A stretch of 64,000 nt of DNA from an uncultured Bacillota bacterium (GTDB lineage: Bacteria > Bacillota_I > Bacilli_A > RFN20 > CAG-826). Under the pieces are notes generated by a model. That model made no database searches and had not been told where the DNA came from. It worked only from the letters and a program-made list of their open reading frames with translations. The position numbers and the translations under genes are program-made. Shown here one piece after another: positions 15,513 through 23,221 of this stretch. Where the stretch lies: contig CASFDV010000001.1 in the NCBI GenBank assembly GCA_949293555.1, positions 302,605-366,604 of the forward strand, given 5' to 3'. Positions within the stretch are counted from its first letter, which is position 1. Each line of letters opens with the position of its first letter.

Positions 15513-18194
15513 ATGAATTCCAAGAAGCTACTTCTCCTTCTGGTTCCCGCGGCGCTCGCCCTCGCGGCGTGCAACACGGACGTCCCCTCCACCTCGAGCG
15601 GCGAAGACCAGAGCAGCCAGAGCGCCCAAGGCAGCCAGGGCTCCCAGGGCGAGACCTCGGGGAGCGAGAGCGTCCCGCCCGTCGAGTTCACCTACAAGGT
15701 CGACGTCGAGGAGCGTCCCGGCATCACCATCGTCCCGGACAAGACCGAGGCCAAGGAAGGGGAGACCGTCACCCTCACCATCACCCTCGAGGAAGGCTGG
15801 ACCCTTCAGAAGCTGACCGTCAACGGGGTCGAGATCGAGGTCGTCGACGGGAAGGCGACCTTCGTCATGCCCGACGTCGACGCGCACGTCCGCGTCACCC
15901 TCGGGACCGACGCCCCCGTCTCGATCGCCGGGGACATCGCCGCGGCCATGGCCAAGGAAGGCGACATCTACGTCGCCCGGAACGTCGAGTGCCAGTCCGC
16001 CTCTTCCTTCTACATCGCCATCCAGGGCGAGGAGAAGGACACCTACGTCGCCTACGACAAGCTGAACCGCTACAAGTGCTTCGGAAACATCACCTATAGC
16101 GACGAGGACCTCCGCGACATCCTCGGCGACAAGGTTCCCGAGAGCCAGCGCCTCACCTCCCTCGTCGAGCTCGGCGGGAACGCCGCCTACGACATCTTCT
16201 ACGACGTCGCCAGGGACGAGCTCTACATCCAGCGCGTCAAGGTGCTCACCCTCCCCGACTCCCCCGAGGACTACGAGGAGCTCTTCGCCGGGAGGATCCT
16301 GAGCGAGAGCAGCAGCTACCCCGAGGGCGTCAACCACGTCGAGTTCAGCGACTCCATGCGCGACCAGGACTACTCCTGGGATCTCTACGAGGGGAACGCT
16401 TCCCTCGCGACGGTCACCGACGAGAACGACAGGACCTACTACGAGTACCACTCCCTCGAGGACGGGGTGCTGACCACCGTCGACACCTACGTCGAGTACT
16501 ACAGGATCCCCAACCCCTACTCCACCGGCGCGACGACCGAGATCGTCGATGACACGAAGAGCGAGGACACCACCCGCTACAGCGGGCGCTACAACATCGT
16601 CGAGGAAGTCGCCTCCGGCATGAGCCAGCGCGAGATGACCGAGGAACAGGCCCTCTTCGAGGTGGAGAACTACTCCCACGACATGGAGGCGATCGACCGC
16701 ATGCAGTGGCGCGCCTACCGCAGCTCCTTCGACCTTGAGGAAGACCTCGTCAAGGCCGAGCGCGACGTGACGAGCGTCCAGAACGAGGACGGCTCCTTCA
16801 CCGTCACCATCAAGAGCGAGAAGACCTACGACCCGAGCAAGGGCAACGCCTCCTACAACTACATGACGGAGAAGACCCACATCGAGTACGAGATCGTCGC
16901 CTCCTTCACCGCGGCGGGCGCCCCCCTGACCGGCTCCTACGAGGAGTTCAAGTACGGCGAGCTCGACTATGACTTCGACCGCCTGGAGTTCGTCTCCGGC
17001 GGCGAGCTCGGCGGCACCAACGTCAAGAGCTTCGAGTGGTCCTACTCCTACGGCGACCCCAAGGCCGGGACTCCCGACTTCGATCCCTCCCCCTACTTCG
17101 CGACCGCGGTCGAGGCGCACCTTGAGGACGATCAGGGCAATCCTCTCGAGAACACCGTCACCAGGGGCTGGGCGACCGACGACGAGGACGTCGTCCTCGT
17201 GATCGAGGCCACCGGCGAGAACGCCGGGACCGCCCTCGACGCCTGGCAGTACACCGTCACCGGCACCTCCGTCCCCGGGCTCTTCGTCCAGGACACCTGG
17301 AGCCCGAACGTCTGGATCGCCGATCCGGCGTATGACGGCTCCGCCACTTCCGCGACCCTCGACCTCGGGAACAACGTGGACGGCGTCGTACGCGGGACCT
17401 TCGACATCAACGTCGTCGACGCGAAGGTGAACAGCTTCTACCTCACCGCGGTCAACCAGTGGTCGAGCGACCCGCACCTCAGCTCCTCCGACACGTTCGC
17501 CATGTATAGCGACACCACCTGGACGAGCGGCATCCACAGCTCGCCGGATGACAACGCGAACCTCAACAACGTCACCATCGAGACCAGCAACCCCGACCTT
17601 CTGCAGGCGGAAGTCGACCCCGTGACCCGCACGATCAAGTGGACCGCCGGCCATGTCGATAGCGACACCGTCGTCCAGGCCGTCGTCCTCACCGACGACT
17701 ACAACGAGGGCTGGGACGAGTCCATCTTCATCTGCACCATCGTCGCCACCGACGTCGCCCCGATCACGGAGGAGGACGTCGTCGGCACCTGGAAGCTGGA
17801 GCAAAGCGAGGACAGCGACCTCCCCGACCTCACCGCGCCCGACACGCTCGTCTTCAACGAGGACCACACCGGGACCCTCTACACCGTCATGACCGACGGG
17901 ACGGAGTACAACTTCACCTTCGCCTGGGAGCTTGATACGAACTCCGGCCTCCTCTACATGACCGACATCGTCGACGTCGACGGGAAGCTCAGCTGGCTCA
18001 CCGCGAGCGTCGCGGTCGAGGTCAGGGATCCCTACCGCATCGGGATCGAGCTCCACGCGGAGTCGATCGCCGTAGGCGAGGACGGCTGGGTCTCCAACAT
18101 CACCCAGATCCTCGGCGCCGCCGATTCCCTTGATGACGAAGGCCTCCCTGTCGGGGACGCCCAGTACGTCTTCTGGCTGAAGGTCAGCGAGTAA
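15513..18194 (+). CDS. Large lipoprotein with one InlB-type repeat
   Basis: An 893-residue lipoprotein (MNSKKLLLLLVPAALALAAC; lipobox LAAC) with a Gln/Ser/Gly linker. Residues of about 55-130 form a bacterial repeat domain that ends in the FVMPDVDAHVRVTL signature. The same motif is reiterated about 13 times in the protein at 56055-59834. The middle is a long Asp/Glu/Tyr-rich region with no recognised fold. The last 100 residues (GTWKLEQSEDSDLP... LVFNEDHTGTLYT) look like a lipocalin-like domain. AAGGAG is 9 bases from the ATG. The terminator at 18211 ends the unit. It is probably a surface-exposed binding or adhesion protein, which is inference. Confidence 0.75.
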   Translation: MNSKKLLLLLVPAALALAACNTDVPSTSSGEDQSSQSAQGSQGSQGETSGSESVPPVEFTYKVDVEERPGITIVPDKTEAKEGETVTLTITLEEGWTLQKLTVNGVEIEVVDGKATFVMPDVDAHVRVTLGTDAPVSIAGDIAAAMAKEGDIYVARNVECQSASSFYIAIQGEEKDTYVAYDKLNRYKCFGNITYSDEDLRDILGDKVPESQRLTSLVELGGNAAYDIFYDVARDELYIQRVKVLTLPDSPEDYEELFAGRILSESSSYPEGVNHVEFSDSMRDQDYSWDLYEGNASLATVTDENDRTYYEYHSLEDGVLTTVDTYVEYYRIPNPYSTGATTEIVDDTKSEDTTRYSGRYNIVEEVASGMSQREMTEEQALFEVENYSHDMEAIDRMQWRAYRSSFDLEEDLVKAERDVTSVQNEDGSFTVTIKSEKTYDPSKGNASYNYMTEKTHIEYEIVASFTAAGAPLTGSYEEFKYGELDYDFDRLEFVSGGELGGTNVKSFEWSYSYGDPKAGTPDFDPSPYFATAVEAHLEDDQGNPLENTVTRGWATDDEDVVLVIEATGENAGTALDAWQYTVTGTSVPGLFVQDTWSPNVWIADPAYDGSATSATLDLGNNVDGVVRGTFDINVVDAKVNSFYLTAVNQWSSDPHLSSSDTFAMYSDTTWTSGIHSSPDDNANLNNVTIETSNPDLLQAEVDPVTRTIKWTAGHVDSDTVVQAVVLTDDYNEGWDESIFICTIVATDVAPITEEDVVGTWKLEQSEDSDLPDLTAPDTLVFNEDHTGTLYTVMTDGTEYNFTFAWELDTNSGLLYMTDIVDVDGKLSWLTASVAVEVRDPYRIGIELHAESIAVGEDGWVSNITQILGAADSLDDEGLPVGDAQYVFWLKVSE

Positions 18195-18210
18195 AGGCAC
18201 ATCCGACCAT

Positions 18211-18237
18211 AAGGACGTCCGGGAGGGCGTCCTTTTT
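18211..18237 (+). terminator. Rho-independent terminator
   Basis: AAGGACG/CGTCCTT stem extended by inner CC/GG pairs, followed by TTTTT. Confidence 0.85.
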
Positions 18238-18372
18238 CGGTTCAACGGGATTGAGTGTGGTGTCTGTGGCTCCTTGGGCCACACCAGAATCCGCGGCTTC
18301 CGAATTCGGCGAGGGTAAGCAAAAGGTTTTTCCTACAATAGCGCTGGTGCAAAGCCAAGGAGGAAAAACCAC

Positions 18373-18492
18373 ATGCATTTTAGCATCCAGGCTAGGAGGG
18401 CCGGCCCCGGAAGGGAGGTCGTAGAGGAGGAGTCAGGCACCGGGACAGGGCGGCTCTGCTACCGGAAGATGTCTTCGATGAGCCCGGGATGA
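18373..18492 (+). CDS. Possible 39-residue protein or gene remnant
   Basis: A short frame, MHFSIQARRAGPGREVVEEE..., with a near-perfect ribosome site (AAGGAGG, 9-base spacing) and a TACAAT box at 18334-18339. It ends at TGA 18490-18492 without a terminator. The strong translation signals with a truncated basic N-terminus suggest the start of a decayed gene, possibly a transposase; I cannot identify it. It lies in a 555-base stretch (18195-18749) with no clear gene. Confidence 0.35.
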   Translation: MHFSIQARRAGPGREVVEEESGTGTGRLCYRKMSSMSPG

Positions 18493-18684
18493 AAAGAGGC
18501 GCCAGCCACAGAGTAATGAGGGGGCTAAGATGCCAAGGCTCCTCGTTTTGAGTGTCATTGGATGGACGTCATAGGACTCGGAAAGAAAATCCTGCAAAAC
18601 ACCGTTATTAGCTCCATAAAGTCCTGATAACCCATCAAAAACCGCTTGGATAATCTGATTCCTAAATTTGGGTTTTCGCGGCAA
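18433..18684 (-). pseudogene. Possible AT-rich coding remnant (83 codons, TTG start)
   Basis: A minus-strand frame whose first 50 residues (MPRKPKFRNQIIQAVFDGLS...) look protein-like and use AT-rich codons unlike the neighbours. The 3' part turns GC-rich and basic, as out-of-frame sequence does. No ribosome site is visible. It overlaps the small plus-strand frame at 18373. It may be debris of an acquired element. Confidence 0.25.
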
Positions 18685-18701
18685 AAGATAGGGTTTGCAA
18701 T

Positions 18702-18726
18702 AGAAAAGGGAGGGACATGCCCTCCC
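18702..18726 (-). terminator. Rho-independent terminator
   Basis: Minus-strand stem GGGAGGG/CCCTCCC with a 5-base loop and TTTTCT, 24 bases after the stop at 18750. Confidence 0.85.
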
Positions 18727-18749
18727 GTTCCCTCTGAGGAGCAGGGCTC

Positions 18750-20084
18750 CTAGATGAGGTTGTTCTCCTCCATGAAGTCGTCCACCACGGGGATGTTCGC
18801 GTTCCCGAAGGAGGTGAAGGGATAGACGCAGGACCCCTCCCCGTAGTTGCTGTTGTAGTCGAGGGAGAAGGTGACGATGGTGTTGGGCCCCGCGACAGGA
18901 TCAGTGATGGACATCGAGAGGGACACGGCCTCCCCGCCGATTTCCGAGAGGAAGCTCCCCGTCTGGTTGTTGCTTACGAAATCCGCGAGAAGCCCGGAAT
19001 CGTAGGTGACGTAAACGCCTTCCTCTTCCTCGGCGAAGAGCTCGAGCCTGTTCCAGAGCTCCATGTTCCCCGGGTAGTTGAAGACATGGGGGCTCGTGAT
19101 GTCAGGATCGTTGTTGTAAGAGCCCTGGAAGAATGGGATGACGGTCAGCCCGTCCACGAGGAACATGTATGTGCCGTTGAGGATCTTCCCCTGGTACTCC
19201 TTGTTCCTGATGCCCATGTAGCCGCCGGTATAGAGGGCGGCATCCCCGGTGTAGGAACCATAGAAGTAGTGGGGCGTGTACCGTTCCGTCCCGTCGCTTT
19301 CGCCGGTGGAGTAGTTGATGACGTCGCGGATGAAGTTCTCGCCCAGGAAGCCTTCCTTGGCGAAGGAAAGCCTCTCGTCGAGGACGAGGGAGGAGCCACC
19401 TCCGCCGATATAGCTTTCCACAGGCTCGTAGGCAGTGCTCCCGAACTCGTCGAAGGACATCTCGTACCGCGTGAGGCCAAGGGTGATCTCGATGGAAAGG
19501 TCGAGCAGGGAATCCCCTCCTCCCAGGAGGCTCACGGTGGCGCTATCGATGTCGAGAAGCCGGTCGGGCTCGAAGCCGAAGAGCTCGAGAAGGGCGATCT
19601 TCGCGAGCTTGTCCCCTCCGAGGTCGATTTCCGCGAGCCCCTCCTCCCAGGAGGAGGTGTCGAGGTCGGCGACGGTCGGGAAAAGGCCGGAGGAATAAAG
19701 GTCCCCCTCCTTGCCGGTGAGCTCGCCTCCGACGATGGTGCCCGATCCTTCATCGTCCATCCTCATGGCGAGCGGGAAGATCCCCTCGGAAGAAAGGGCG
19801 TAGCCATGCTCGTCCTCGTACTCGTCGCTGAAGAAGTAGTCCTCGGTGTAGTAGTCGCAGTAGTACATCCCGATTCCCCCGGTGGTGGAGGAAAGCTGGA
19901 CGAAGGCGGTGTAGTTCCGGGCTTTCGAAAGAAGGGCGAACGCTTCCTTGACGCCTTCGACAGGCTGGGAGAAGTCGATCTCGGCTTCCCCGCTGGAGGA
20001 AGAGGCGCTCACTTCGCCATCCCCGCAAGAAGCAAGGAGCAGGACGGGAAGGGCCAGAAGCAATGCTGGACGGATGTTTTTCAT
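18750..20084 (-). CDS. Uncharacterised lipoprotein
   Basis: A 444-residue lipoprotein starting at 20084 (MKNIRPALLLALPVLLLASC), with AGGAGG 13 bases upstream. The frame extends 15 codons further but those precede the signal peptide. A Ser-rich linker is followed by VEGVKEAFALLSKARNYTAFVQL. This resembles the early segments of the proteins at 12136 and 54506 (ALIDEAKAGSNYSYGL, KIAALRTGFRVEGDL), and the C-terminal ITDPVAGPNTIVTFSLDY strand has counterparts in those at 53025 and 54506. I read these as one expanded family of exported beta-rich proteins. No catalytic motif is seen. The role is unknown. Confidence 0.7.
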   Translation of the reverse strand: MKNIRPALLLALPVLLLASCGDGEVSASSSSGEAEIDFSQPVEGVKEAFALLSKARNYTAFVQLSSTTGGIGMYYCDYYTEDYFFSDEYEDEHGYALSSEGIFPLAMRMDDEGSGTIVGGELTGKEGDLYSSGLFPTVADLDTSSWEEGLAEIDLGGDKLAKIALLELFGFEPDRLLDIDSATVSLLGGGDSLLDLSIEITLGLTRYEMSFDEFGSTAYEPVESYIGGGGSSLVLDERLSFAKEGFLGENFIRDVINYSTGESDGTERYTPHYFYGSYTGDAALYTGGYMGIRNKEYQGKILNGTYMFLVDGLTVIPFFQGSYNNDPDITSPHVFNYPGNMELWNRLELFAEEEEGVYVTYDSGLLADFVSNNQTGSFLSEIGGEAVSLSMSITDPVAGPNTIVTFSLDYNSNYGEGSCVYPFTSFGNANIPVVDDFMEENNLI

Positions 20085-20223
20085 ATTCGTTTGGGAACCT
20101 CCTAGTTCGGAGCGAGGGGAAGTTACCACCCTTTCGCGATTAAGTCATGCCTTATCCGCGCGCACGCGAATGAAAAACAATGAAAACGGCAGGACGCAAC
20201 CTCAGATTCTCATGGTTTCGAAA

Positions 20224-20237
20224 TGAAAACGATTACA
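20224..20237. promoter_or_regulatory. cre-like operator (first of two)
   Basis: TGAAAACGATTACA matches the cre pattern TGWAANCGNTNWCA at every position. It lies in the 333-base gap 20085-20417, between the divergent lipoprotein at 20084 and the small gene at 20418. Confidence 0.55.
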
Positions 20238-20291
20238 TGAAATCAAGCGTTTTCTTCGATGCTGTCTTTATTTCCTAAAAAGAGATATTCC

Positions 20292-20305
20292 TGTAATCGC
20301 TTACT
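20292..20305. promoter_or_regulatory. cre-like operator (second of two)
   Basis: TGTAATCGCTTACT, one mismatch to the cre pattern, 68 bases from the first site and 26 bases upstream of the -35 box at 20331. The pair could loop or jointly control the small gene at 20418. Confidence 0.5.
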
Positions 20306-20330
20306 GAAAAGCCTTTCCAAGAAACACCCG

Positions 20331-20358
20331 TTGATTCGCTATATGGAAGCCCTATATT
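20331..20358 (+). promoter_or_regulatory. Promoter of the 41-residue protein gene
   Basis: TTGATT (20331-20336), a 16-base spacer and TATATT (20353-20358), 59 bases before the ATG at 20418. Confidence 0.65.
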
Positions 20359-20417
20359 GATGGCGCTCCGGGAGAGAAAAACCGGGGCCAGCAGAGTACA
20401 GAAAGGGAGGACAGCGT

Positions 20418-20543
20418 ATGGACAAGGCTATCGAGACCGTTGCGATGGGCGCCCTCTTCAGCATGAGGCTCGAGGAAATCGCCGAGGAGGGACCCCTCTT
20501 CTCCGACGACGAGGAGTACATCCCCGATCCTGAGCTCCAGTAA
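20418..20543 (+). CDS. 41-residue acidic protein
   Basis: A small gene with its own promoter (20331-20358), AGGGAGG ribosome site 7 bases from the ATG, TAA stop and strong terminator (20563-20586), so it is a complete transcription unit. The product begins MDKAIETVAMGALFSMRLEE and ends in a very acidic tail with the SDDEEYIPDPELQ sequence. The N-terminal half could form an amphipathic helix. I do not recognise it. The two cre-like sites upstream suggest carbon-source or LacI-type control. Confidence 0.6.
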   Translation: MDKAIETVAMGALFSMRLEEIAEEGPLFSDDEEYIPDPELQ

Positions 20544-20562
20544 GAACAGGGCATGACATCAC

Positions 20563-20586
20563 GCCGGGCCTGGTCCCGGCTTTTTC
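20563..20586 (+). terminator. Rho-independent terminator
   Basis: GCCGGG/CCCGGC stem, 6-base loop, TTTTT; closes the 41-residue gene. Confidence 0.85.
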
Positions 20587-20605
20587 GTCCTTGGGGCAGG
20601 GAGGG

Positions 20606-20611
20606 TATACT
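20606..20611 (+). promoter_or_regulatory. -10 box placed for a leaderless transcript of the XRE gene
   Basis: TATACT ends 7 bases before the ATG at 20619, so transcription would start at or next to the start codon. No TTGACA-like -35 is clear. GGGAGG at 20600-20605 could alternatively act as a distant ribosome site for a longer transcript. Confidence 0.45.
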
Positions 20612-20618
20612 AGCCACC

Positions 20619-21272
20619 ATGAAAAGCCTCGAGGAAATCGTCGCCAGGAACCTCGCCGAGCTGAGGAAGGCCCGCGGGCTCACCCAGCTCGAGGTCGCGG
20701 AGCGCTTCAACTACACGGACAAGTCCGTCTCGAAATGGGAGCACGGGGACGGCCTCCCCGACGTGAGGACCCTCCAGGCGTTCGCGGACTTCTACGGGGT
20801 CACCCTCGACTACCTAACCCATGACCAGAGCGACCTCTCCCTCCACGAGAAGGGGCGCATCTCCCCCAAGGACCTCAGGATGAACAAGATCATCCTCACG
20901 GCCCTGGCGATCGTCCTCGTCTTCTCCATCGCGACGGTCATATTCGCCGCGACGGTCGTCATGGACAACGTCTGGTGGAACGGCTGGCTCGCCTTCGTAT
21001 GGGCGGTGCCCGTCTCCTTCCTTTGCCTGATCTCCTTCAACAGGAGGTGGGGGAGGCGCGAATGGGGGCTTCCCCTTGCGATCGCCTTCGTCTGGACCTT
21101 CCTCTTCGCCGTCTACATCGAGCTCGCCGTCGACCTCGACTACGACTCCGGCTACAACCTCTGGTTCGTCCTCCTCCTCGGGATCCCCCTCACCCTCGGG
21201 ATCTTCCTGTTCTGGAGGTTCCGCGAGCTTCACCGGCGTTCCAGGTCCCAGGAAGAAAACGCGAACAAATAG
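20619..21272 (+). CDS. XRE-family regulator with four membrane helices
   Basis: A 217-residue protein. Residues 1-68 form a Cro/CI helix-turn-helix (RNLAELRKARGLTQLEVAERF, then YTDKSVSKWEHGDGLPDVRTL), a common form in Firmicutes. After a short linker come four hydrophobic segments (about residues 88-112, 116-135, 148-168 and 180-200) and a basic tail. It is likely a membrane-tethered repressor or sensor of envelope state. The frame opens further upstream (20553), but that part contains the preceding terminator, so the ATG at 20619 is chosen. It is monocistronic, and its target is unknown. Confidence 0.8.
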   Translation: MKSLEEIVARNLAELRKARGLTQLEVAERFNYTDKSVSKWEHGDGLPDVRTLQAFADFYGVTLDYLTHDQSDLSLHEKGRISPKDLRMNKIILTALAIVLVFSIATVIFAATVVMDNVWWNGWLAFVWAVPVSFLCLISFNRRWGRREWGLPLAIAFVWTFLFAVYIELAVDLDYDSGYNLWFVLLLGIPLTLGIFLFWRFRELHRRSRSQEENANK

Positions 21273-21332
21273 CCTTGTTCCTCTATCGGTTTTCTAAAGA
21301 AACGATGGCGGGCTGCTTGCTTCAAATATCGT

Positions 21333-21671
21333 TCACCTATCCAGAGTGCTGCGGAAAAGGTCTCTCAGTTCATTAATGTCTTCAGAAACAATTTCATAGA
21401 CGGTCATCAAATTTACCTTGCCATAGGCGTGAACGATTCCATTGCGAAACCCAATGATTTCACCCCAAGGTATGTCAGGGAACTGCCGTTTGAACGTGTC
21501 TGAGAGCGACTTGATTTTCTCTATCAGCTGCTGCAGACGGAACATCGTTGCGTCAACTGTCTTTCCGTCCCTTGCAAATTCTTCATAAGAAAGATCAAGC
21601 GTGTAACTGAGGATAACGTCCATGTCCCCAATTGCTTGGCGAATGTAATAAAGATCGCCCTTGCTACCCAT
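21333..21671 (-). CDS. HepT-type ribonuclease toxin
   Basis: A 112-residue helical protein of the HepT (DUF86) family. The signature R-x4-H-x-Y is present as RNGIVHAY (Arg76, His81, Tyr83), the catalytic and AMPylated site in studied MntA-HepT pairs. It overlaps the upstream nucleotidyltransferase gene by 8 bases, the usual antitoxin-toxin order. The codon use is less GC-rich than the neighbours, suggesting acquisition. Its role is probably RNA cleavage when the partner fails to AMPylate it, from family knowledge. Confidence 0.85.
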   Translation of the reverse strand: MGSKGDLYYIRQAIGDMDVILSYTLDLSYEEFARDGKTVDATMFRLQQLIEKIKSLSDTFKRQFPDIPWGEIIGFRNGIVHAYGKVNLMTVYEIVSEDINELRDLFRSTLDR

Positions 21672-22143
21672 AAATCCTTATCCCGTCCCTCAGTATTTCG
21701 TAGACCAACTTCCAGTTGTCCTCGAGCTCGCTGTCGCGAATGACGTCGACCTTCTTGCGAAGCCTCTCGCGGACGCGCTCCATCAACCCAAGAAACGCAA
21801 TGCCCCCCAATGAAGAAGAGACATAAATATCGACGTCGCTCTCCGGTTTCGGGTTTCCTCTCGCATAGCTGCCGAAGAGATAGCAAAAACGCACCTTGCC
21901 TTTATATTGGTTCGCGAAAAGGTCTCGTAGCTGACCCCGGATCCACTCAATCGTCAGGAGGCCTTTCTCCTCGGTTATCTCGCATTCCTCATTCAGCCGA
22001 GAAATAAGGGCAGACCTTTTCAACGAGTCGCCGTAGTCATCGTCGCTTTCGTAGCGACGATAGGTCCTAAGCGGAATGCCGACGATGCGAGCGGCCTCCG
22101 CCTGCGCTAGCCCGTAATGTTTCCTTGTTTCGTACAAGTTCAT
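21664..22143 (-). CDS. MntA-type nucleotidyltransferase antitoxin fused to an XRE-like DNA-binding domain
   Basis: A 159-residue protein. Residues 1-35 (YETRKHYGLAQAEAARIVGI, then PLRTYRRYE) look like a helix-turn-helix. The C-terminal half is a minimal nucleotidyltransferase with GSYARGNPKPESDVDIYV at 91-108, i.e. GSx10DxD with Asp103 and Asp105. In MntA-HepT systems this enzyme AMPylates the toxin's Tyr. Most MntA proteins lack the DNA-binding part, so the fusion likely gives autoregulation, consistent with three CCA-N3/4-TGG repeats upstream (22167-22242). GGGGAAAGG precedes the ATG. Confidence 0.85.
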   Translation of the reverse strand: MNLYETRKHYGLAQAEAARIVGIPLRTYRRYESDDDYGDSLKRSALISRLNEECEITEEKGLLTIEWIRGQLRDLFANQYKGKVRFCYLFGSYARGNPKPESDVDIYVSSSLGGIAFLGLMERVRERLRKKVDVIRDSELEDNWKLVYEILRDGIRIYG

Positions 22144-22160
22144 GCCTTTCCCCCATGAGC

Positions 22161-22242
22161 ACTATACCAACAATGGCCTCTTGCTTCTATGTTTAAGGGC
22201 CATTTTGGCCTATCAAGTATAAACATATATGCCATTCTGGCC
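22161..22242 (-). promoter_or_regulatory. Promoter and triple operator of the toxin-antitoxin pair
   Basis: A -10 box TATAGT with upstream TG (minus strand, 22166-22161) lies 17 bases before the antitoxin ATG. Three imperfect palindromes of the form CCA-N3/4-TGG lie at 22167-22178, 22198-22210 and 22231-22242. Their centres are about 32 bases apart, i.e. three helical turns. The first abuts the -10 box. They are the natural binding sites for the HTH domain of the antitoxin. Confidence 0.5.
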
Positions 22243-22283
22243 GTTCGCAGGGAAACGACAGTCAAGTAAGTATTGCCTTTGCT

Positions 22284-23156
22284 TCAGCAAAGCTTTTTCA
22301 TCCATTCCGTTTCCTCATCAAGGACACGGAACGCGATCTTCGTCCGGAAGTCGAGATGGAAGACATGGCCGAGCCGGTTCCCTTCCTTCGACCAGCAGTA
22401 ACGGTATTCATGGGGAATTCCCCTGGACAGGAGATAGCCGTGGAGCCACTCGGTCTCCCAGAGGAGGAAGTCCTTCTCCGCGCTCAGGAGGAAGATGGGA
22501 GGAATGGACTTCTTGATGAAACGTAGGGGATTCAGCCGCGGGTCGTCCCTGTCGTAGTCCTTCCAAAGGAGGTTCTTCGCGACGAACCTCGTCATGAAGT
22601 CTTCCTTCCTGTCCCCGAAGCCCATGTAGGTTCCGCAGTTGAGGACAAGCCCTCTTATAGGGAGAGGGAAGCGGAGGGGATAGAGCATCCCGTGCTCCGG
22701 GACGGACTCGGCGATCCCGTACTGGAGTGCCATCGAGGCCCCCGCGGAATCCCCGACGAGAAAGATCCTCCCAAGGTCGGCTCCCCATTCCTCGTGCCTT
22801 TCCTTCAGGAGGGAAAGGGTTTCGTCCAGGGCGACGAGCTGGGCGGGGAAGCGCACCCCGGGGGCAAGGGGATACTCATAGATGATCGCAAGGAAGCCCT
22901 TGGACGCGAGCATGTTCCCATAAAGCGCGTACGTCTCGATCCCTCCGTACACCCAGCCTCCCCCGTGGGTGATGAGGGCGACGGGAAGAGGATTCCCCTC
23001 CGGTCCTTCCTTCCGGTAAAGGCCGATCCTCATCTTCCCGAAGGAAAAGGCCTCCTCGAGGATTCTCTCCTCCACTCCCTCGGGCGCAGGGACGGAATCC
23101 CTTTTCCTGTCCCCGCGGGCGGAAATGGAAGCGAAGCAACGCGCAAGGAACGACAT
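22284..23156 (-). CDS. Alpha/beta-hydrolase, hormone-sensitive-lipase type esterase
   Basis: A 290-residue hydrolase. HGGGWVYGG (about residues 75-83) is the HSL-family oxyanion-hole motif and VGDSAGAS holds the nucleophile Ser. A late Asp in SAEKDFLLWETEWL and His in GHVFHLD complete the triad. The substrate is a small ester or acyl compound and is otherwise unknown. The start at 23156 is chosen because AAGGAG lies 15 bases upstream. The frame runs open to 23417, but that part is antisense-frame sequence inside clpB. A residual N-terminal hydrophobic start (MSFLARCFASISA) is not a clear signal peptide. It follows clpB's terminator. Confidence 0.8.
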   Translation of the reverse strand: MSFLARCFASISARGDRKRDSVPAPEGVEERILEEAFSFGKMRIGLYRKEGPEGNPLPVALITHGGGWVYGGIETYALYGNMLASKGFLAIIYEYPLAPGVRFPAQLVALDETLSLLKERHEEWGADLGRIFLVGDSAGASMALQYGIAESVPEHGMLYPLRFPLPIRGLVLNCGTYMGFGDRKEDFMTRFVAKNLLWKDYDRDDPRLNPLRFIKKSIPPIFLLSAEKDFLLWETEWLHGYLLSRGIPHEYRYCWSKEGNRLGHVFHLDFRTKIAFRVLDEETEWMKKLC

Positions 23157-23190
23157 AACGGATATATAGCACTCCTTGCGGGAAAGCGCG

Positions 23191-23215
23191 AGAAAAGGGG
23201 GGCGTTCCCGCCCCC
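23191..23215 (-). terminator. Rho-independent terminator of clpB
   Basis: Minus-strand GGGGGCG/CGCCCCC stem with GGAA loop followed by CTTTTCT. Confidence 0.85.
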
Positions 23216-23221
23216 TCGAGG

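Noticed and set aside
15528-18284. 918-codon minus-strand frame opposite the 893-residue lipoprotein
   Set aside because: Antisense artefact of a GC-rich gene; the plus strand has a lipoprotein signal, ribosome site and terminator.
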